64,000 nt of DNA from Streptomyces roseoverticillatus (GTDB lineage Bacteria; Actinomycetota; Actinomycetes; Streptomycetales; Streptomycetaceae). Made by a program: the position numbers and the translations under genes. Position 1 is the first letter of the stretch. Every line of letters starts with the position of its first letter. Below the pieces are notes generated by a model. It was given only the letters and a program-made list of their open reading frames with translations. It searched no databases and was not told where the DNA came from. Of this stretch, positions 7,305 to 15,762 are shown piece after piece. The stretch lies in NCBI RefSeq assembly GCF_000719265.1, contig NZ_JOFL01000004.1:62001-126000 (forward strand), read 5' to 3'.

Positions 7305-9329
7305 TCACACCGCGATCCGCTCCTCTTCCTCCTCCGCTTCCTCCAGGAGCCGGGCCGCCAGCGCGTCCAGGGCGCGGTCGAGCCGGGCCCGGTCCTCCGG
7401 GTCGCCCGCGTCCCAGTCGCCCAGGCGGGCGGCCAGCCACGAGCGCCAAGTCGCGGCCAGCCGCTCGATCTCCGCCTCGCCCGCGGGCGTGAGCGTCAGC
7501 AGATCGCCGTCCACCCGCGCGTACCCCGCCCCCGCCGTCCGTACGAACACCGGCTCCAGCGCTTCCGGCGGCATCCGGTGCGCGGCCGCCACCGAGGACA
7601 GCGCCGCCTCGCCGCGCACGCGCAGCCGCCAGTGGATCTGGCCCAGCGTCCACGCCTCCGCCGGATCGAGCGGACTGCCCGACTCCGCCAGCATCTGCCG
7701 GCCCACCGGCCCCCCGGCCTTGCGCATGAGGCCCGCCACCGCCCGCTCCAGCTGCCGCTCCGCCTCCGCCGAGTCCGGCGCCGCGAAGCCCTCGCCCATG
7801 TCGGCCGCCCCGGCCCGCGCACTGTCGCGCAGCGGCACCTCCTTGAGGAACCACGCCGCGACGAAGCCCGCCAGCGCCACCGGCACGACCCACAGGAAGA
7901 CGTAGTTCACGGTCTCCGCGTACGCGTCGACGACCGGCCGGGCCTGCGCGGGCGGCAGCGCGGCCAGCCTCTGCGGGCTGATCACGGCGGACGGCGGCAC
8001 GCCGGGCGAGCGGAGCAGCGCCTCCGTCAGGTTCGGCTTCAGCCGGCCCGCGTAGAGCGTGCCGAAGATGGCCGTGCCGAAGGAGCTGCCGAGCGTGCGG
8101 AAGAAGGTGACGCCGGAGGTGGCCGTGCCCAGCTCGTGGTACGGGACGGTGTTCTGCACGGCGATCGTCAGCACCTGCATCGCCAGCCCGATGCCGGCGC
8201 CCAGCACGAACATGTACAGGGACTCCAGCCACGCCCCCGTCGACGCCCCCATCGTCGACATCAGGTACAGCCCCAGCGCCATGACGGCCATGCCGGCGAC
8301 GGGGAACCACCGGTACCGGCCGGTGCGGCTGACGACGATGCCCGAGACCATGGACGCGCCCAGCAGCCCGGCGACCATCGGCAGCGCCCGCACGCCCGAC
8401 ATCGTCGCCGACACCCCGTCCACGTACTGCAGGTACGTCGGCAGGTACGTCAGCGCGCCCAGCATCGCGAAGCCGACGATGAAGCTGAGGAGGGAGCAGA
8501 CGGTGAAGACGGGGTTGCGGAAGAGGTGCATGGGGAGCATGGGTTCCTTGGCCCGCAGCTCCACCAGGACGAAGGCGGTCAGCAGGACGACCGCGCCCGC
8601 GAAGAGGCCGACGATGACCGCCGAGCTCCACGCGTACGTGTTGCCGCCCCACTCCAGGCCGAGGACGAGCGCGGAGGAGCCGGCCGCGACCAGGGCGATG
8701 CCCAGGTAGTCGATCACGGGCCGCACCGCCGAGCGGACGACGGGGATCGTGCGGGCCGCCATGACGACCATGACGATGGCGACGGGCACGTTCACGTAGA
8801 AGCACCACCGCCACGTCGCGTGGTCGGTGAAGATGCCGCCCAGGGTCGGGCCGACGACCGTCGTCACGCCGAAGACCGCGCCCAGCGCGCCCTGGTACTT
8901 GCCGCGCTCGCGCAGCGGGATCACGTCCGCGATCAGCGCCATGGCGGTGACCATCAGTCCGCCGCCGCCCGCGCCCTGCACGGCGCGCGCCGCGATCAGC
9001 ATCGCCATGGAGCCGGCGGCGCCCGCGAAGACCGAGCCGGCCGTGAACACCACCGCGCTGAGCTGGAAGACGACCTTCCGGCCGAAGAGGTCGCCGAACT
9101 TGCCGACGAGGACGGTCGCGACGGTCTCCGCCAGCAGGTACGCCGTGACGACCCAGGCCATGTGCCCGCCGCCGCCGAGGTCCGCGACGATCGTCGGCAG
9201 CGCGGTCGAGACGATCGTCTGGTCGAGGGCCGCGAGCAGCATGCCGAGCACGATCGTGACGAAGACCAGGTTCGTGCGGCGGCGGCTGAGCACGGGCGGG
9301 GCCGTGGGCACCGGCGGGGCCGTGGTCAT
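7305..9329 (-). CDS. DHA2-family MFS drug exporter with C-terminal winged-helix-like domain
   Basis: A 674-residue protein. Residues 1-510 form a 14-helix EmrB/QacA-type proton antiporter; motif A (GDLFGRKVVF) and motif C-like glycine/proline runs are present, and NLVFVTIVLGMLLAALDQTI begins helix 1 after the short N-terminus. About 160 further residues follow. They include DPAEAWTLGQIHWRLRVRGE and VRTAGAGYARVDGDLLTLTP, the second with a wing-like hairpin as in MarR-type winged helices, and an acidic end, EEEEER. The start is ATG at 9329; upstream open frame lacks family similarity. It is divergent from cbiM. Substrates are unknown. The transporter call is firm, the winged-helix call moderate. 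Confidence 0.9.
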   Translation of the reverse strand: MTTAPPVPTAPPVLSRRRTNLVFVTIVLGMLLAALDQTIVSTALPTIVADLGGGGHMAWVVTAYLLAETVATVLVGKFGDLFGRKVVFQLSAVVFTAGSVFAGAAGSMAMLIAARAVQGAGGGGLMVTAMALIADVIPLRERGKYQGALGAVFGVTTVVGPTLGGIFTDHATWRWCFYVNVPVAIVMVVMAARTIPVVRSAVRPVIDYLGIALVAAGSSALVLGLEWGGNTYAWSSAVIVGLFAGAVVLLTAFVLVELRAKEPMLPMHLFRNPVFTVCSLLSFIVGFAMLGALTYLPTYLQYVDGVSATMSGVRALPMVAGLLGASMVSGIVVSRTGRYRWFPVAGMAVMALGLYLMSTMGASTGAWLESLYMFVLGAGIGLAMQVLTIAVQNTVPYHELGTATSGVTFFRTLGSSFGTAIFGTLYAGRLKPNLTEALLRSPGVPPSAVISPQRLAALPPAQARPVVDAYAETVNYVFLWVVPVALAGFVAAWFLKEVPLRDSARAGAADMGEGFAAPDSAEAERQLERAVAGLMRKAGGPVGRQMLAESGSPLDPAEAWTLGQIHWRLRVRGEAALSSVAAAHRMPPEALEPVFVRTAGAGYARVDGDLLTLTPAGEAEIERLAATWRSWLAARLGDWDAGDPEDRARLDRALDALAARLLEEAEEEEERIAV

Positions 9330-9418
9330 AAGCCCAGCATTCGGGGGACGGGCGGAGGCCGCCACCGGGGGAGGCGCGCGGAGGGGCGAGGGGCGCGCAG
9401 AAGCGCGCCGCAAGCTCT

Positions 9419-9433
9419 TGCGAATGATTCGCA
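9419..9433. promoter_or_regulatory. Fur-family (Nur/Zur-like) operator candidate before cbiM
   Basis: A 7-1-7 palindrome, TGCGAAT-G-ATTCGCA. It has the same spacing and central ATGAT as actinobacterial Zur boxes, and TTGC...GCA spacing like Nur (nickel) boxes. It overlaps a plausible -35 region (TTGCGA, 9418) with TATCAT at 9443 downstream, and it precedes a cobalt/nickel transporter. This suggests metal-dependent repression by a Fur-family protein. Assignment to Nur rather than Zur is inference. Confidence 0.6.
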
Positions 9434-9463
9434 GAGAGCCCCTATCATCGAGCGGCCCGTTGC

Positions 9464-9507
9464 GGGCAGGAAATGCCGCCGGCAGGAAGTGTCGCGGGCA
9501 GGAAGTG
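9464..9507 (+). repeat. Three direct repeats of 16-base period in the cbiM leader
   Basis: GGGCAGGAAATG at 9464, CGGCAGGAAGTG at 9480 and GGGCAGGAAGTG at 9496 recur at 16-base spacing, ending 13 bases before the cbiM ATG. Each carries an AGGA Shine-Dalgarno-like core. Confidence 0.75.
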
Positions 9508-9519
9508 AGGGGCGACGTC

Positions 9520-11049
9520 ATGCACGTACCCGACGGATTCATCGATGCGCCGGTCTCCGCCGCCTCGGCAGTGGTCGCCGCGGCGGCCGTCGCCGTGAGC
9601 CTGCGCGGCGCCCGGCGCGAACTGGACGACAAGGCCGCGCCGCTCGCCGGCCTCGTCGCGGCGTTCGTCTTCGCCGTCCAGATGCTGAACTTCCCCGTCG
9701 CGGCGGGCACCAGCGGACACCTGCTGGGCGGCGCGCTCGCGGCGATACTCGTCGGCCCGTACACGGGAGTGCTCTGCATATCCGTCGTCCTGCTCATGCA
9801 GGGCGTCCTCTTCGCGGACGGCGGGCTCACCGCGCTCGGCGTCAACATCACCGACATGGGCATCGTCACGACGGTGGTCGCGTACGCGGTCTTCCGCGTG
9901 CTGGTCAGGCTGCTGCCGCGGGGGCGTACGGGCCTGAGCGCGGCGTCCTTCGCCGCGGCCCTGATCTCGGTGCCGGCAGCCGCGGCGGCCTTCACCCTGA
10001 TCTACGCGATCGGGGGGACGACGGACGTCCCGGTGGGCCAGGTGTTCACGGCCATGGCCGGCGTCCACGTCCTGATCGGCCTCGGCGAGGCGGCGATCAC
10101 CGCACTGACGGTCAGCGCGGTGGCAGCGGTCCGCCCGGACCTGGTGCACGGGGCGCGGGACCTCCTGCGGCCTCTGGAACTCCGCACGACCGCGGTCACG
10201 CTTCCGGGAAGCCCGGCGCCCTCTTCCCGCCGCGACGGTGACCAGCCCGAGCGGCGCGGCCCGGCGGTGCCGGACGGCCTGGCGGCCGAGGCCGCAGCTT
10301 CCGTGCCGGGAAGCCCGGCGCCCTCCTCCCGCCGCGACGGTGACCAGCCGGAGCGGTGTGGTCCGGCGGTGCCGGACGGCCTGGCGGCCGAGGCCGCAGC
10401 TTCCGTGCCGGGAAGCCCGGCAACCTCCTCCCGCCGCGACGGTGACCAGCCCGAGCGGCGTGATCCGGCGGTGCCGGACGGCCTGAGCGGGGATCGGCAC
10501 CGCCGGTCAGGTACGCGGGGGCTGGACACCGTCGCGGCGGAAGGTCTTGCGGAGGGCGAGTCCACCCTGCCCGGGAGCCCGGAGACTTTCCCCCGCCGCG
10601 ACGGCGACCAGCCCGAGCGGCGTGGCCCGGCGGTGCCGGACGGCCTGAGCGGGGATCGGCTCCGCCGGTCAGGTACGCGGGGGCCGGACACCGTCGCGGC
10701 GGAAGGAGGCGCCCCGGGGGCGCCCCGCAGCGCGAAGCGGCTGTGGCTCGTCGGCGTCGCCGCCGCCCTCGTGTGCGCCGGCGGGCTCAGCTACTACGCC
10801 TCCGCCAGCCCCGACGGCCTCGAAAAGGTCGCCCACGACAAGGGCATCGACAGCAAGGAAGAAGCGCACGCCGCCAAGGACTCCCCCCTGGCCGACTACC
10901 AGGTCAAGGACGTCTCCGACGAGCGCCTCTCCGGCGGCCTGGCCGGAGTGATCGGCGTCGGCGCCACCCTCGCCACCGGTACGGCCGTCTTCGTCGTCCT
11001 CCGCCGGAGGCGCTCGGCCCGCACCGAATCCGAGACGGCAGCCCTCTGA
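9520..11049 (+). CDS. cbiM: Cobalt/nickel ECF transporter substrate-binding component, CbiM/NikM with fused PDGLE (CbiN-like) domain
   Basis: 509 residues. The N-terminus, MHVPDGFIDAPVS, carries the metal-binding His2 and the MHIPDG-type motif of CbiM/NikM S-components. Seven or so membrane segments occupy residues 1-215. Residues about 407-509 hold one membrane helix, the PDGLEKVA motif and a second helix, the PDGLE/NikN-type domain that in other species is a separate subunit. Between them, residues about 229-402 are a low-complexity linker built of repeated PGSP/RRDGDQPERR/AVPDGL units (see 10204-10720), far longer than the usual linker. The start is ATG at 9520. cbiQ follows one base after the stop, then cbiO. 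Cobalt versus nickel specificity is unresolved. Confidence 0.9.
   Translation: MHVPDGFIDAPVSAASAVVAAAAVAVSLRGARRELDDKAAPLAGLVAAFVFAVQMLNFPVAAGTSGHLLGGALAAILVGPYTGVLCISVVLLMQGVLFADGGLTALGVNITDMGIVTTVVAYAVFRVLVRLLPRGRTGLSAASFAAALISVPAAAAAFTLIYAIGGTTDVPVGQVFTAMAGVHVLIGLGEAAITALTVSAVAAVRPDLVHGARDLLRPLELRTTAVTLPGSPAPSSRRDGDQPERRGPAVPDGLAAEAAASVPGSPAPSSRRDGDQPERCGPAVPDGLAAEAAASVPGSPATSSRRDGDQPERRDPAVPDGLSGDRHRRSGTRGLDTVAAEGLAEGESTLPGSPETFPRRDGDQPERRGPAVPDGLSGDRLRRSGTRGPDTVAAEGGAPGAPRSAKRLWLVGVAAALVCAGGLSYYASASPDGLEKVAHDKGIDSKEEAHAAKDSPLADYQVKDVSDERLSGGLAGVIGVGATLATGTAVFVVLRRRRSARTESETAAL
10204..10720 (+). repeat. In-frame tandem array of an interspersed GC-rich repeat within cbiM
   Basis: Copies begin at 10204, 10306, 10408 and about 10570; the first two are 102 bases and almost identical, the later two are longer (about 160 bases) with an inserted AGCGGGGATCGG segment. 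The core (CGCCGCGACGGTGACCAGCC, then CGGCGGTGCCGGAC) is also found in intergenic repeats near 17.5, 21.9, 35.3, 44.4 and 62.6 kb. Period lengths are multiples of three or compensate, keeping cbiM open. Confidence 0.85.
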
Positions 11050-11050
11050 C

Positions 11051-11818
11051 ATGTCCGCCGGCCACGCCCACAAGCTCTACCGCCACGCCCGCACCCCCGT
11101 GCACGCCCTCCCCCCGCACTGCAAGATCGCGGCCGTCCTCGCCTTCGTCCTCACCGTCGTGGCGACCCCGCGCGAGGCGGTCTGGGCGTTCGCCCTCTAC
11201 GCCCTGCTGATCGCCGCCGCGGCGGCCGCGGCCCGCATCCCCGCCGCGTTCCTCCTCCGGCGCCTGCTGATCGAGATCCCGTTCGTGGCGTTCGCGCTGC
11301 TCATGCCGTTCGTCGTGCCGGGCGAGCCCGTCCACCTCCCCGGCGGGCTGACGGTCAGCGAACCCGGCCTCTGGGGCGCCTGGAACGTCCTGGCCAAGGG
11401 CACCCTCGGCGTCGCCGCCTCCGTCGTGCTCGCCTCGACGACGGAGCTCCGCTCGCTGCTCCTCGGCCTGCAGCGCCTCCGCATGCCCCCGCTGCTCGTC
11501 CAGATCGCCTCGTTCATGATCCGCTACGGGGACGTGGTGACCGACGAGATGCGCCGCATGCGCATCGCCCGCGAATCCCGCGGCTTCACCGCCCGCGGCG
11601 TGCGCCACTGGGGCGTGCTGGCCAGGTCCGCGGGCGCGCTGTTCATCCGCTCCTACGAGCGCGGCGAGCGCGTCCACCTGGCGATGGTCAGCCGGGGCTA
11701 CACCGGCACGATGCCGGTGACCGACGACGAGCCCGCGACCCGTACGCAGTGGACGTACGCCGCAGCACTGCCGCTGGCCGCCCTCGCGGTCTGCCTGACC
11801 GGATGGACCCTGACATGA
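11051..11818 (+). CDS. cbiQ: Energy-coupling factor transmembrane protein CbiQ
   Basis: 255 residues, the T component of a group I ECF transporter, linking the S component CbiM to the ATPase. Membrane segments occur at about 25-60, 68-85, 108-132 and 235-252. The coupling motif RESRGF, which contacts the ATPase, is visible near residue 177, with a second Arg-rich stretch, RSYERGERVH, downstream. The start is ATG at 11051, one base after the cbiM stop, and the end overlaps cbiO by ATGA, so the three genes form one tightly coupled operon. No second T component is nearby. Confidence 0.93.
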   Translation: MSAGHAHKLYRHARTPVHALPPHCKIAAVLAFVLTVVATPREAVWAFALYALLIAAAAAAARIPAAFLLRRLLIEIPFVAFALLMPFVVPGEPVHLPGGLTVSEPGLWGAWNVLAKGTLGVAASVVLASTTELRSLLLGLQRLRMPPLLVQIASFMIRYGDVVTDEMRRMRIARESRGFTARGVRHWGVLARSAGALFIRSYERGERVHLAMVSRGYTGTMPVTDDEPATRTQWTYAAALPLAALAVCLTGWTLT

Positions 11819-12612
11819 CCGCAGCCCGCACGCGGACCCTCTCCCTCGACGTGTCCGGCCTCGCCTACGCCTACCCCGACGGCCACCAGGCCCTCTTCGG
11901 CGTCGACCTGGAGGTCGCCCGCGGCGAGCGCGTCGCGCTCCTCGGCCCGAACGGCGCCGGCAAGACGACCCTCGTCCTGCACCTCAACGGCATCCTCGGC
12001 GGCGGCCTCGGCACGGTCCGCGTCGCGGGCCTGCCCGTCGAGAAGCGGAACCTCGCCGAGATCCGCCGCCGGGTCGGCATCGTCTTCCAGGACCCCGACG
12101 ACCAGCTGTTCATGCCGACCGTCCGCGAGGACGTCGCGTTCGGCCCGGCCGCGGCCGGCCTGCGCGGCGCGGAACTGGCGGCGTGCGTGGACAAGGCCCT
12201 CGCGCAGGTCGGCATGGCCGGCTACGCGGACCGCCCGCCGCACCACCTCTCCTTCGGGCAGCGCCGCCGCGTCGCCGTGGCGACCGTCCTCGCCATGGAG
12301 CCGGAGATCCTCGTCCTGGACGAGCCGTCCTCCAACCTCGACCCGGCCTCCCGCCGCGAGCTCGCGGACATCCTGCGCTCTCTGGACGTGACGGTGCTCA
12401 TGGTCACGCACGACCTCCCGTACGCGCTGGAGCTCTGCGAGCGCTCCGTCGTCCTCAGCGAGGGTGTCATCACGGCCGACGGCCCGACCCGCGACCTGCT
12501 GTGTGACGAGAACCTCATGCGGGCGCACCGCCTGGAGCTGCCGTTCGGCTTCGACCCGCGCACCGTAAGGCCGGACGCGGTGGATGCGGCCGCGCGCGGC
12601 GCCGGAAGGTGA
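11815..12612 (+). CDS. cbiO: Cobalt/nickel ECF transporter ATPase CbiO
   Basis: 265 residues with all ABC ATPase motifs: Walker A GPNGAGKTTL, Q-loop VFQDPDDQLF, signature LSFGQRRRVA, Walker B ILVLDEPSSNLD and the H-loop VTHDL. It powers cobalt or nickel uptake by CbiM/CbiQ. The ATG at 11815 overlaps the cbiQ stop (ATGA); an upstream in-frame start lies inside cbiQ and adds residues unlike the family. One ATPase gene suggests a homodimer. It is the last gene of the operon; a serine hydrolase follows 90 bases later, probably from its own promoter. Confidence 0.94.
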   Translation: MTAARTRTLSLDVSGLAYAYPDGHQALFGVDLEVARGERVALLGPNGAGKTTLVLHLNGILGGGLGTVRVAGLPVEKRNLAEIRRRVGIVFQDPDDQLFMPTVREDVAFGPAAAGLRGAELAACVDKALAQVGMAGYADRPPHHLSFGQRRRVAVATVLAMEPEILVLDEPSSNLDPASRRELADILRSLDVTVLMVTHDLPYALELCERSVVLSEGVITADGPTRDLLCDENLMRAHRLELPFGFDPRTVRPDAVDAAARGAGR

Positions 12613-12702
12613 CGGGTCCCTCCACCCCGGTCTACGCGCATTGACGAACACGTTGCACCATGGTGGAGGAATTCGCAGCAATCGGCACAGGAGCAGGCAA
12701 CA

Positions 12703-13884
12703 GTGGTGGACGTCCAGGGCACGGTGACGGACGGTTTTGAACCGGTCCGGGACGCCTTCGCGGAGAACTTCGCCCGGCGCGGCGAGCGGGGCGCGGCGGT
12801 CGCCGTCTACCGCGACGGGCGCAAGGTCGTAGACCTGTGGGGCGGGGCGCGCGACGCCGACGGCGGCGAGGAGCCGTGGCAGCACGGCACCGCGCAGATC
12901 GTCCGCTCCGCCACGAAGGGCGTCGCCGCGGCCGTCCTGCTGCTCCTGCACCAGCGCGGACAGGTCGACCTGGACGCGCCCGTCGGCACGTACTGGCCCG
13001 AGTTCAAGGCCGCCGGCAAGGAACGCGTCCTCGTCCGGCACCTCCTCTCGCACCGCGCCGGCCTGCCCGCGCTCGACGTGCCCCTCACCCCGGCGCAGGC
13101 CGTCGACGGCGTCAGCGGCCCCGCGGCCGTCGCCGCCCAGGCGCCCGCGTGGGAGCCCGGCACGGCGCACGGCTACCACGCGCAGACGTACAGCTGGCTG
13201 CTCGGCGAGCTGGTCGAGCGCATCACCGGGCGGTCGATAGGCCGCTGGGTCGCCCAGGAGATAGCCGGGCCGCTCGGCCTGGACCTGTGGATCGGCCTGC
13301 CGGAGGCCGGGCAGGCGGGCCGCGCCGGCCGCATCGCCGACATCGAGCCGCCGGCCGCCGCCGCGCCCTCGGCGGGACTGCGGGTCCGCCCCAAGCAGGC
13401 CGTCACGGACGCCTACAGCGACCCGGAGTCCCTGACCCGGCGCGCCTTCGCCGCGATCTCCCCGGCGGCGGACGAGAACGCCCCGGCGTACCGCGCCGCC
13501 GAACTGCCCGCCTCGGCGGGCATCGCGACGGCGGACGCGCTCGCCCGCTTCTACGCGTCCCTGATCGGGGACGTGGACGGCGCGCGGCGTCTCTTCGCCC
13601 CCGCGACGCTGACGCTGGCCCGCACGGAGGAGTCCGCCGGCCCGGACAAGGTCCTCGTCGTCAACACCCGCTTCGGCCTCGGCTACATGCTCCACGGCCC
13701 GGCCTCCCCGCTCCTCGCCCCCGGCTCCTTCGGCCACCCGGGCCGTGGCGGCTCCCTGGCGTTCGCGGACCCGGAATCGGGCGTGTCCTTCGGCTACGTC
13801 ACGAACGGCATGCAGAAAAACGTCACGGCGGACCCGCGCGCCCAGGCCTTGGTCCGCTCGCTCGCCCGATCACTGGCGCAGTAG
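12703..13884 (+). CDS. Serine hydrolase, class C beta-lactamase/EstB-type family
   Basis: 393 residues. The active-site SxxK is Ser69-Ala-Thr-Lys72; a Tyr motif lies in HGYHAQTYSW and the third motif is HPGRGG near residue 345. These match cytosolic beta-lactamase-fold esterases of the EstB/LovD group, which hydrolyse or transfer small acyl esters. No signal peptide is visible, which argues against a true beta-lactamase. The start is GTG at 12703, with GGAG 10 bases upstream. The preceding gap contains TTGACG and the small palindrome CACCATGGTG. The substrate is unknown. Confidence 0.85.
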   Translation: MVDVQGTVTDGFEPVRDAFAENFARRGERGAAVAVYRDGRKVVDLWGGARDADGGEEPWQHGTAQIVRSATKGVAAAVLLLLHQRGQVDLDAPVGTYWPEFKAAGKERVLVRHLLSHRAGLPALDVPLTPAQAVDGVSGPAAVAAQAPAWEPGTAHGYHAQTYSWLLGELVERITGRSIGRWVAQEIAGPLGLDLWIGLPEAGQAGRAGRIADIEPPAAAAPSAGLRVRPKQAVTDAYSDPESLTRRAFAAISPAADENAPAYRAAELPASAGIATADALARFYASLIGDVDGARRLFAPATLTLARTEESAGPDKVLVVNTRFGLGYMLHGPASPLLAPGSFGHPGRGGSLAFADPESGVSFGYVTNGMQKNVTADPRAQALVRSLARSLAQ

Positions 13885-13944
13885 CCCACGGGGCCGGAGC
13901 CGCGCCCCGGCCGCGCCGCGGTGGTTGCTCGCGGCCGCGACGGC

Positions 13945-14004
13945 AAGCTGTGGTCCACGTCGGTGAGCCGTGGTCCATGTCGGTAAGCCGTGCTCCACGT
14001 CGGT
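13945..14004 (+). repeat. Three tandem 20-base repeats upstream of the SDR gene
   Basis: Three abutting copies at 13945, 13965 and 13985, consensus AAGCCGTGGTCCACGTCGGT with one to three differences each, ending 46 bases before the SDR ATG. They could be a multi-site operator or a replication-slippage array. Confidence 0.8.
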
Positions 14005-14050
14005 CCGGGCCTCTTCCGCTGCCGGCGGCGGATGCCTACGGTATCCGTCC

Positions 14051-14845
14051 ATGCAGGCATTGCACCGCTTCGACGGTTACGCCGCCCTCGTCACCGGCGC
14101 CGGCCGCGGCATCGGCGCCGCCACCGCGCACCGCCTCGCCGCGGAGGGCGCCCGCGTCCTCGTCACCGATATCGACGGCGACCGGGCCGACCGCACCGCG
14201 GCCCGCCTCCGCGCGGACGGCCTGACCGCCGAGGCGTACGCGTGCGACGTCGGCGACCGGGCGGCCGTCGAGGCGGCGGTGGCGCGCGCCGTCGAGCGGT
14301 TCGGCGGGCTGGACGTCCTGGTCAACAACGCGTACTCGTTCCACGCCGACCCCCCGCTCGTCGAGGACGTCACCGACGACGCCTGGTCCCGGGACCTCGA
14401 CATCACCCTGACCGGGGCGTTCCGCTGCGTACGGGCCGCCATGCCGCACCTGGCCGCGGCCCCGGACGGCCGCGGCGCCGTCGTCAGCGTCGGCTCCGTC
14501 AACGGCGAGCAGGACTACGGCAATCACGCCTACAGCGCCGCCAAGGCCGGCCTCGCGGGCCTGACCCGCACCCTGGCCGGGCAGTGCGCGCCCCGCGGCG
14601 TACGGGTCAACCTCGTCGCCCCCGGCACGGTCCGCACGCCCGGCTGGACCGGCCGGGAGGACGCGCTGGAGCGGGCGGCCGGCCAGTACCCGCTGGGAAG
14701 GGTCGGCGAGCCGGAGGACATCGCGGCGGCCGTCGCCTTCCTCGCCTCGCGCGACGCCGCGTGGATCACGGGGATCACCCTTCCCGTGGACGGCGGCATC
14801 CTCATCGGCAACACCGGCCTGCAGCAGGCGTTCAAGGGGCGGTGA
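14051..14845 (+). CDS. Short-chain dehydrogenase/reductase (SDR)
   Basis: 264 residues with a classical SDR layout: the cofactor motif TGAGRGIG at residues 15-22, Asp after beta2 in TDIDGDRA (suggesting NAD preference), NNAY in place of the usual NNAG near residue 95, catalytic Ser in VGSVNG, and YSAAK. The C-terminal VDGGILIG is the usual family end. It oxidises or reduces an unknown alcohol/ketone. The start is ATG at 14051; the longer in-frame GTG start at 13970 would run through the tandem repeats. It stands alone on the + strand and converges on the DMT transporter gene. Confidence 0.9.
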   Translation: MQALHRFDGYAALVTGAGRGIGAATAHRLAAEGARVLVTDIDGDRADRTAARLRADGLTAEAYACDVGDRAAVEAAVARAVERFGGLDVLVNNAYSFHADPPLVEDVTDDAWSRDLDITLTGAFRCVRAAMPHLAAAPDGRGAVVSVGSVNGEQDYGNHAYSAAKAGLAGLTRTLAGQCAPRGVRVNLVAPGTVRTPGWTGREDALERAAGQYPLGRVGEPEDIAAAVAFLASRDAAWITGITLPVDGGILIGNTGLQQAFKGR

Positions 14846-14863
14846 GCGGGGCGACCGGAGCCA

Positions 14864-15715
14864 TCAACCCGCGTGCAGCATCATCCCGATCCCCGCCACC
14901 ATCAGCCCCGCCGCCGCCACCCGCGGCGCCCCGAACCGCTCCTTGAAGAACACCGCACCGATTGCCGCCCCCACGAGGATCGACGACTCCCGCAGCGCCG
15001 AGATGGGCGCGAGGTCCGCGCGCGTCTGCGCCCACAGCACCAGCCCGTACGCGGCCACGGACAGCACCCCGCCCAGCAGCCCCCGCACCGCGTACGGCCT
15101 GATCTCCGCCACGAACCGGCCCCGCCGCGTCACCATCGCGTACACCGGGATCGCGGCCCCCTCCAGGATCATCAGCCACGCGATGTAGCCGAGCGACGTC
15201 CCGGAGGCGCGGACGCCGAGGCCGTCCACGACCGTGTACGCGGCGATCGCGAGGCCCGTGGCCGCGGCCGCGGCGATGGCCGCCCAGTGCGGCCGCGCCC
15301 CCGAGCCGCGGATCCCCCAGAGCGCGAGCCCGACCAGCCCGGCCGAGGCCACGAGGACGCCCGCGGCCTGCCAGCCGCCGGGCGTCTCGCCGGCGAAGAC
15401 GGCGGCCAGGACGGTGACCGCGAGCGGGGCCGTGCCGCGGGCGATCGGGTACATCTGCCCGAAGTCGCCGAGCGTGAACGACCGCATGAGCAGCAGCTGG
15501 TAGACGATGTGCAGGACCGCGGAGCCCAGCAGGTACGGCCAGGCCGCGCCCGCCGGCAGGGGGACGAAGCCCGCCGCCGCCACCCCGCACAGCGTCCCGC
15601 CGCCGCCGACGAGGGTGAAGGCGAGGAGCTGATCCTTGATGCCGTGCGCGACGGCGTTCCAACTGGCGTGCGTGATGGCGGCTATGAGGACGGCCGTGGC
15701 GACCAAAGGGGTCAT
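14864..15715 (-). CDS. DMT-superfamily (EamA) transporter
   Basis: 283 residues with ten predicted membrane helices in two EamA halves, starting MTPLVATAVLIAAITHASWN, where helix 1 has the family's ASWN/WG-type feature. The second half contains LRESSILVGAAIGAVFFKER, the usual signature near helix 9-10. Such proteins export metabolites or amino acids, and the substrate cannot be read. The start is ATG at 15715. The acyltransferase gene lies 48 bases upstream on the same strand, so the two may be cotranscribed, but no functional link is evident. Confidence 0.88.
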   Translation of the reverse strand: MTPLVATAVLIAAITHASWNAVAHGIKDQLLAFTLVGGGGTLCGVAAAGFVPLPAGAAWPYLLGSAVLHIVYQLLLMRSFTLGDFGQMYPIARGTAPLAVTVLAAVFAGETPGGWQAAGVLVASAGLVGLALWGIRGSGARPHWAAIAAAAATGLAIAAYTVVDGLGVRASGTSLGYIAWLMILEGAAIPVYAMVTRRGRFVAEIRPYAVRGLLGGVLSVAAYGLVLWAQTRADLAPISALRESSILVGAAIGAVFFKERFGAPRVAAAGLMVAGIGMMLHAG

Positions 15716-15762
15716 GGACCAGGACGCTAACCCCGTACGTACGGCATACGCGATGTCGCATG

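Noticed and set aside
9434..9519. Cobalamin riboswitch before cbiM
   Set aside because: The leader after the predicted -10 is only about 70 bases and shows no B12-box or long-range helices; a protein operator is a better fit.
10204..10720. CRISPR array
   Set aside because: Units of 102-160 bases without unique spacers, in frame in a coding region; no cas genes nearby.
12703..13884. Beta-lactamase resistance gene
   Set aside because: No signal peptide; motif set and length fit EstB-type esterases.
13945..14004. CRISPR array
   Set aside because: Three abutting 20-base copies without spacers.
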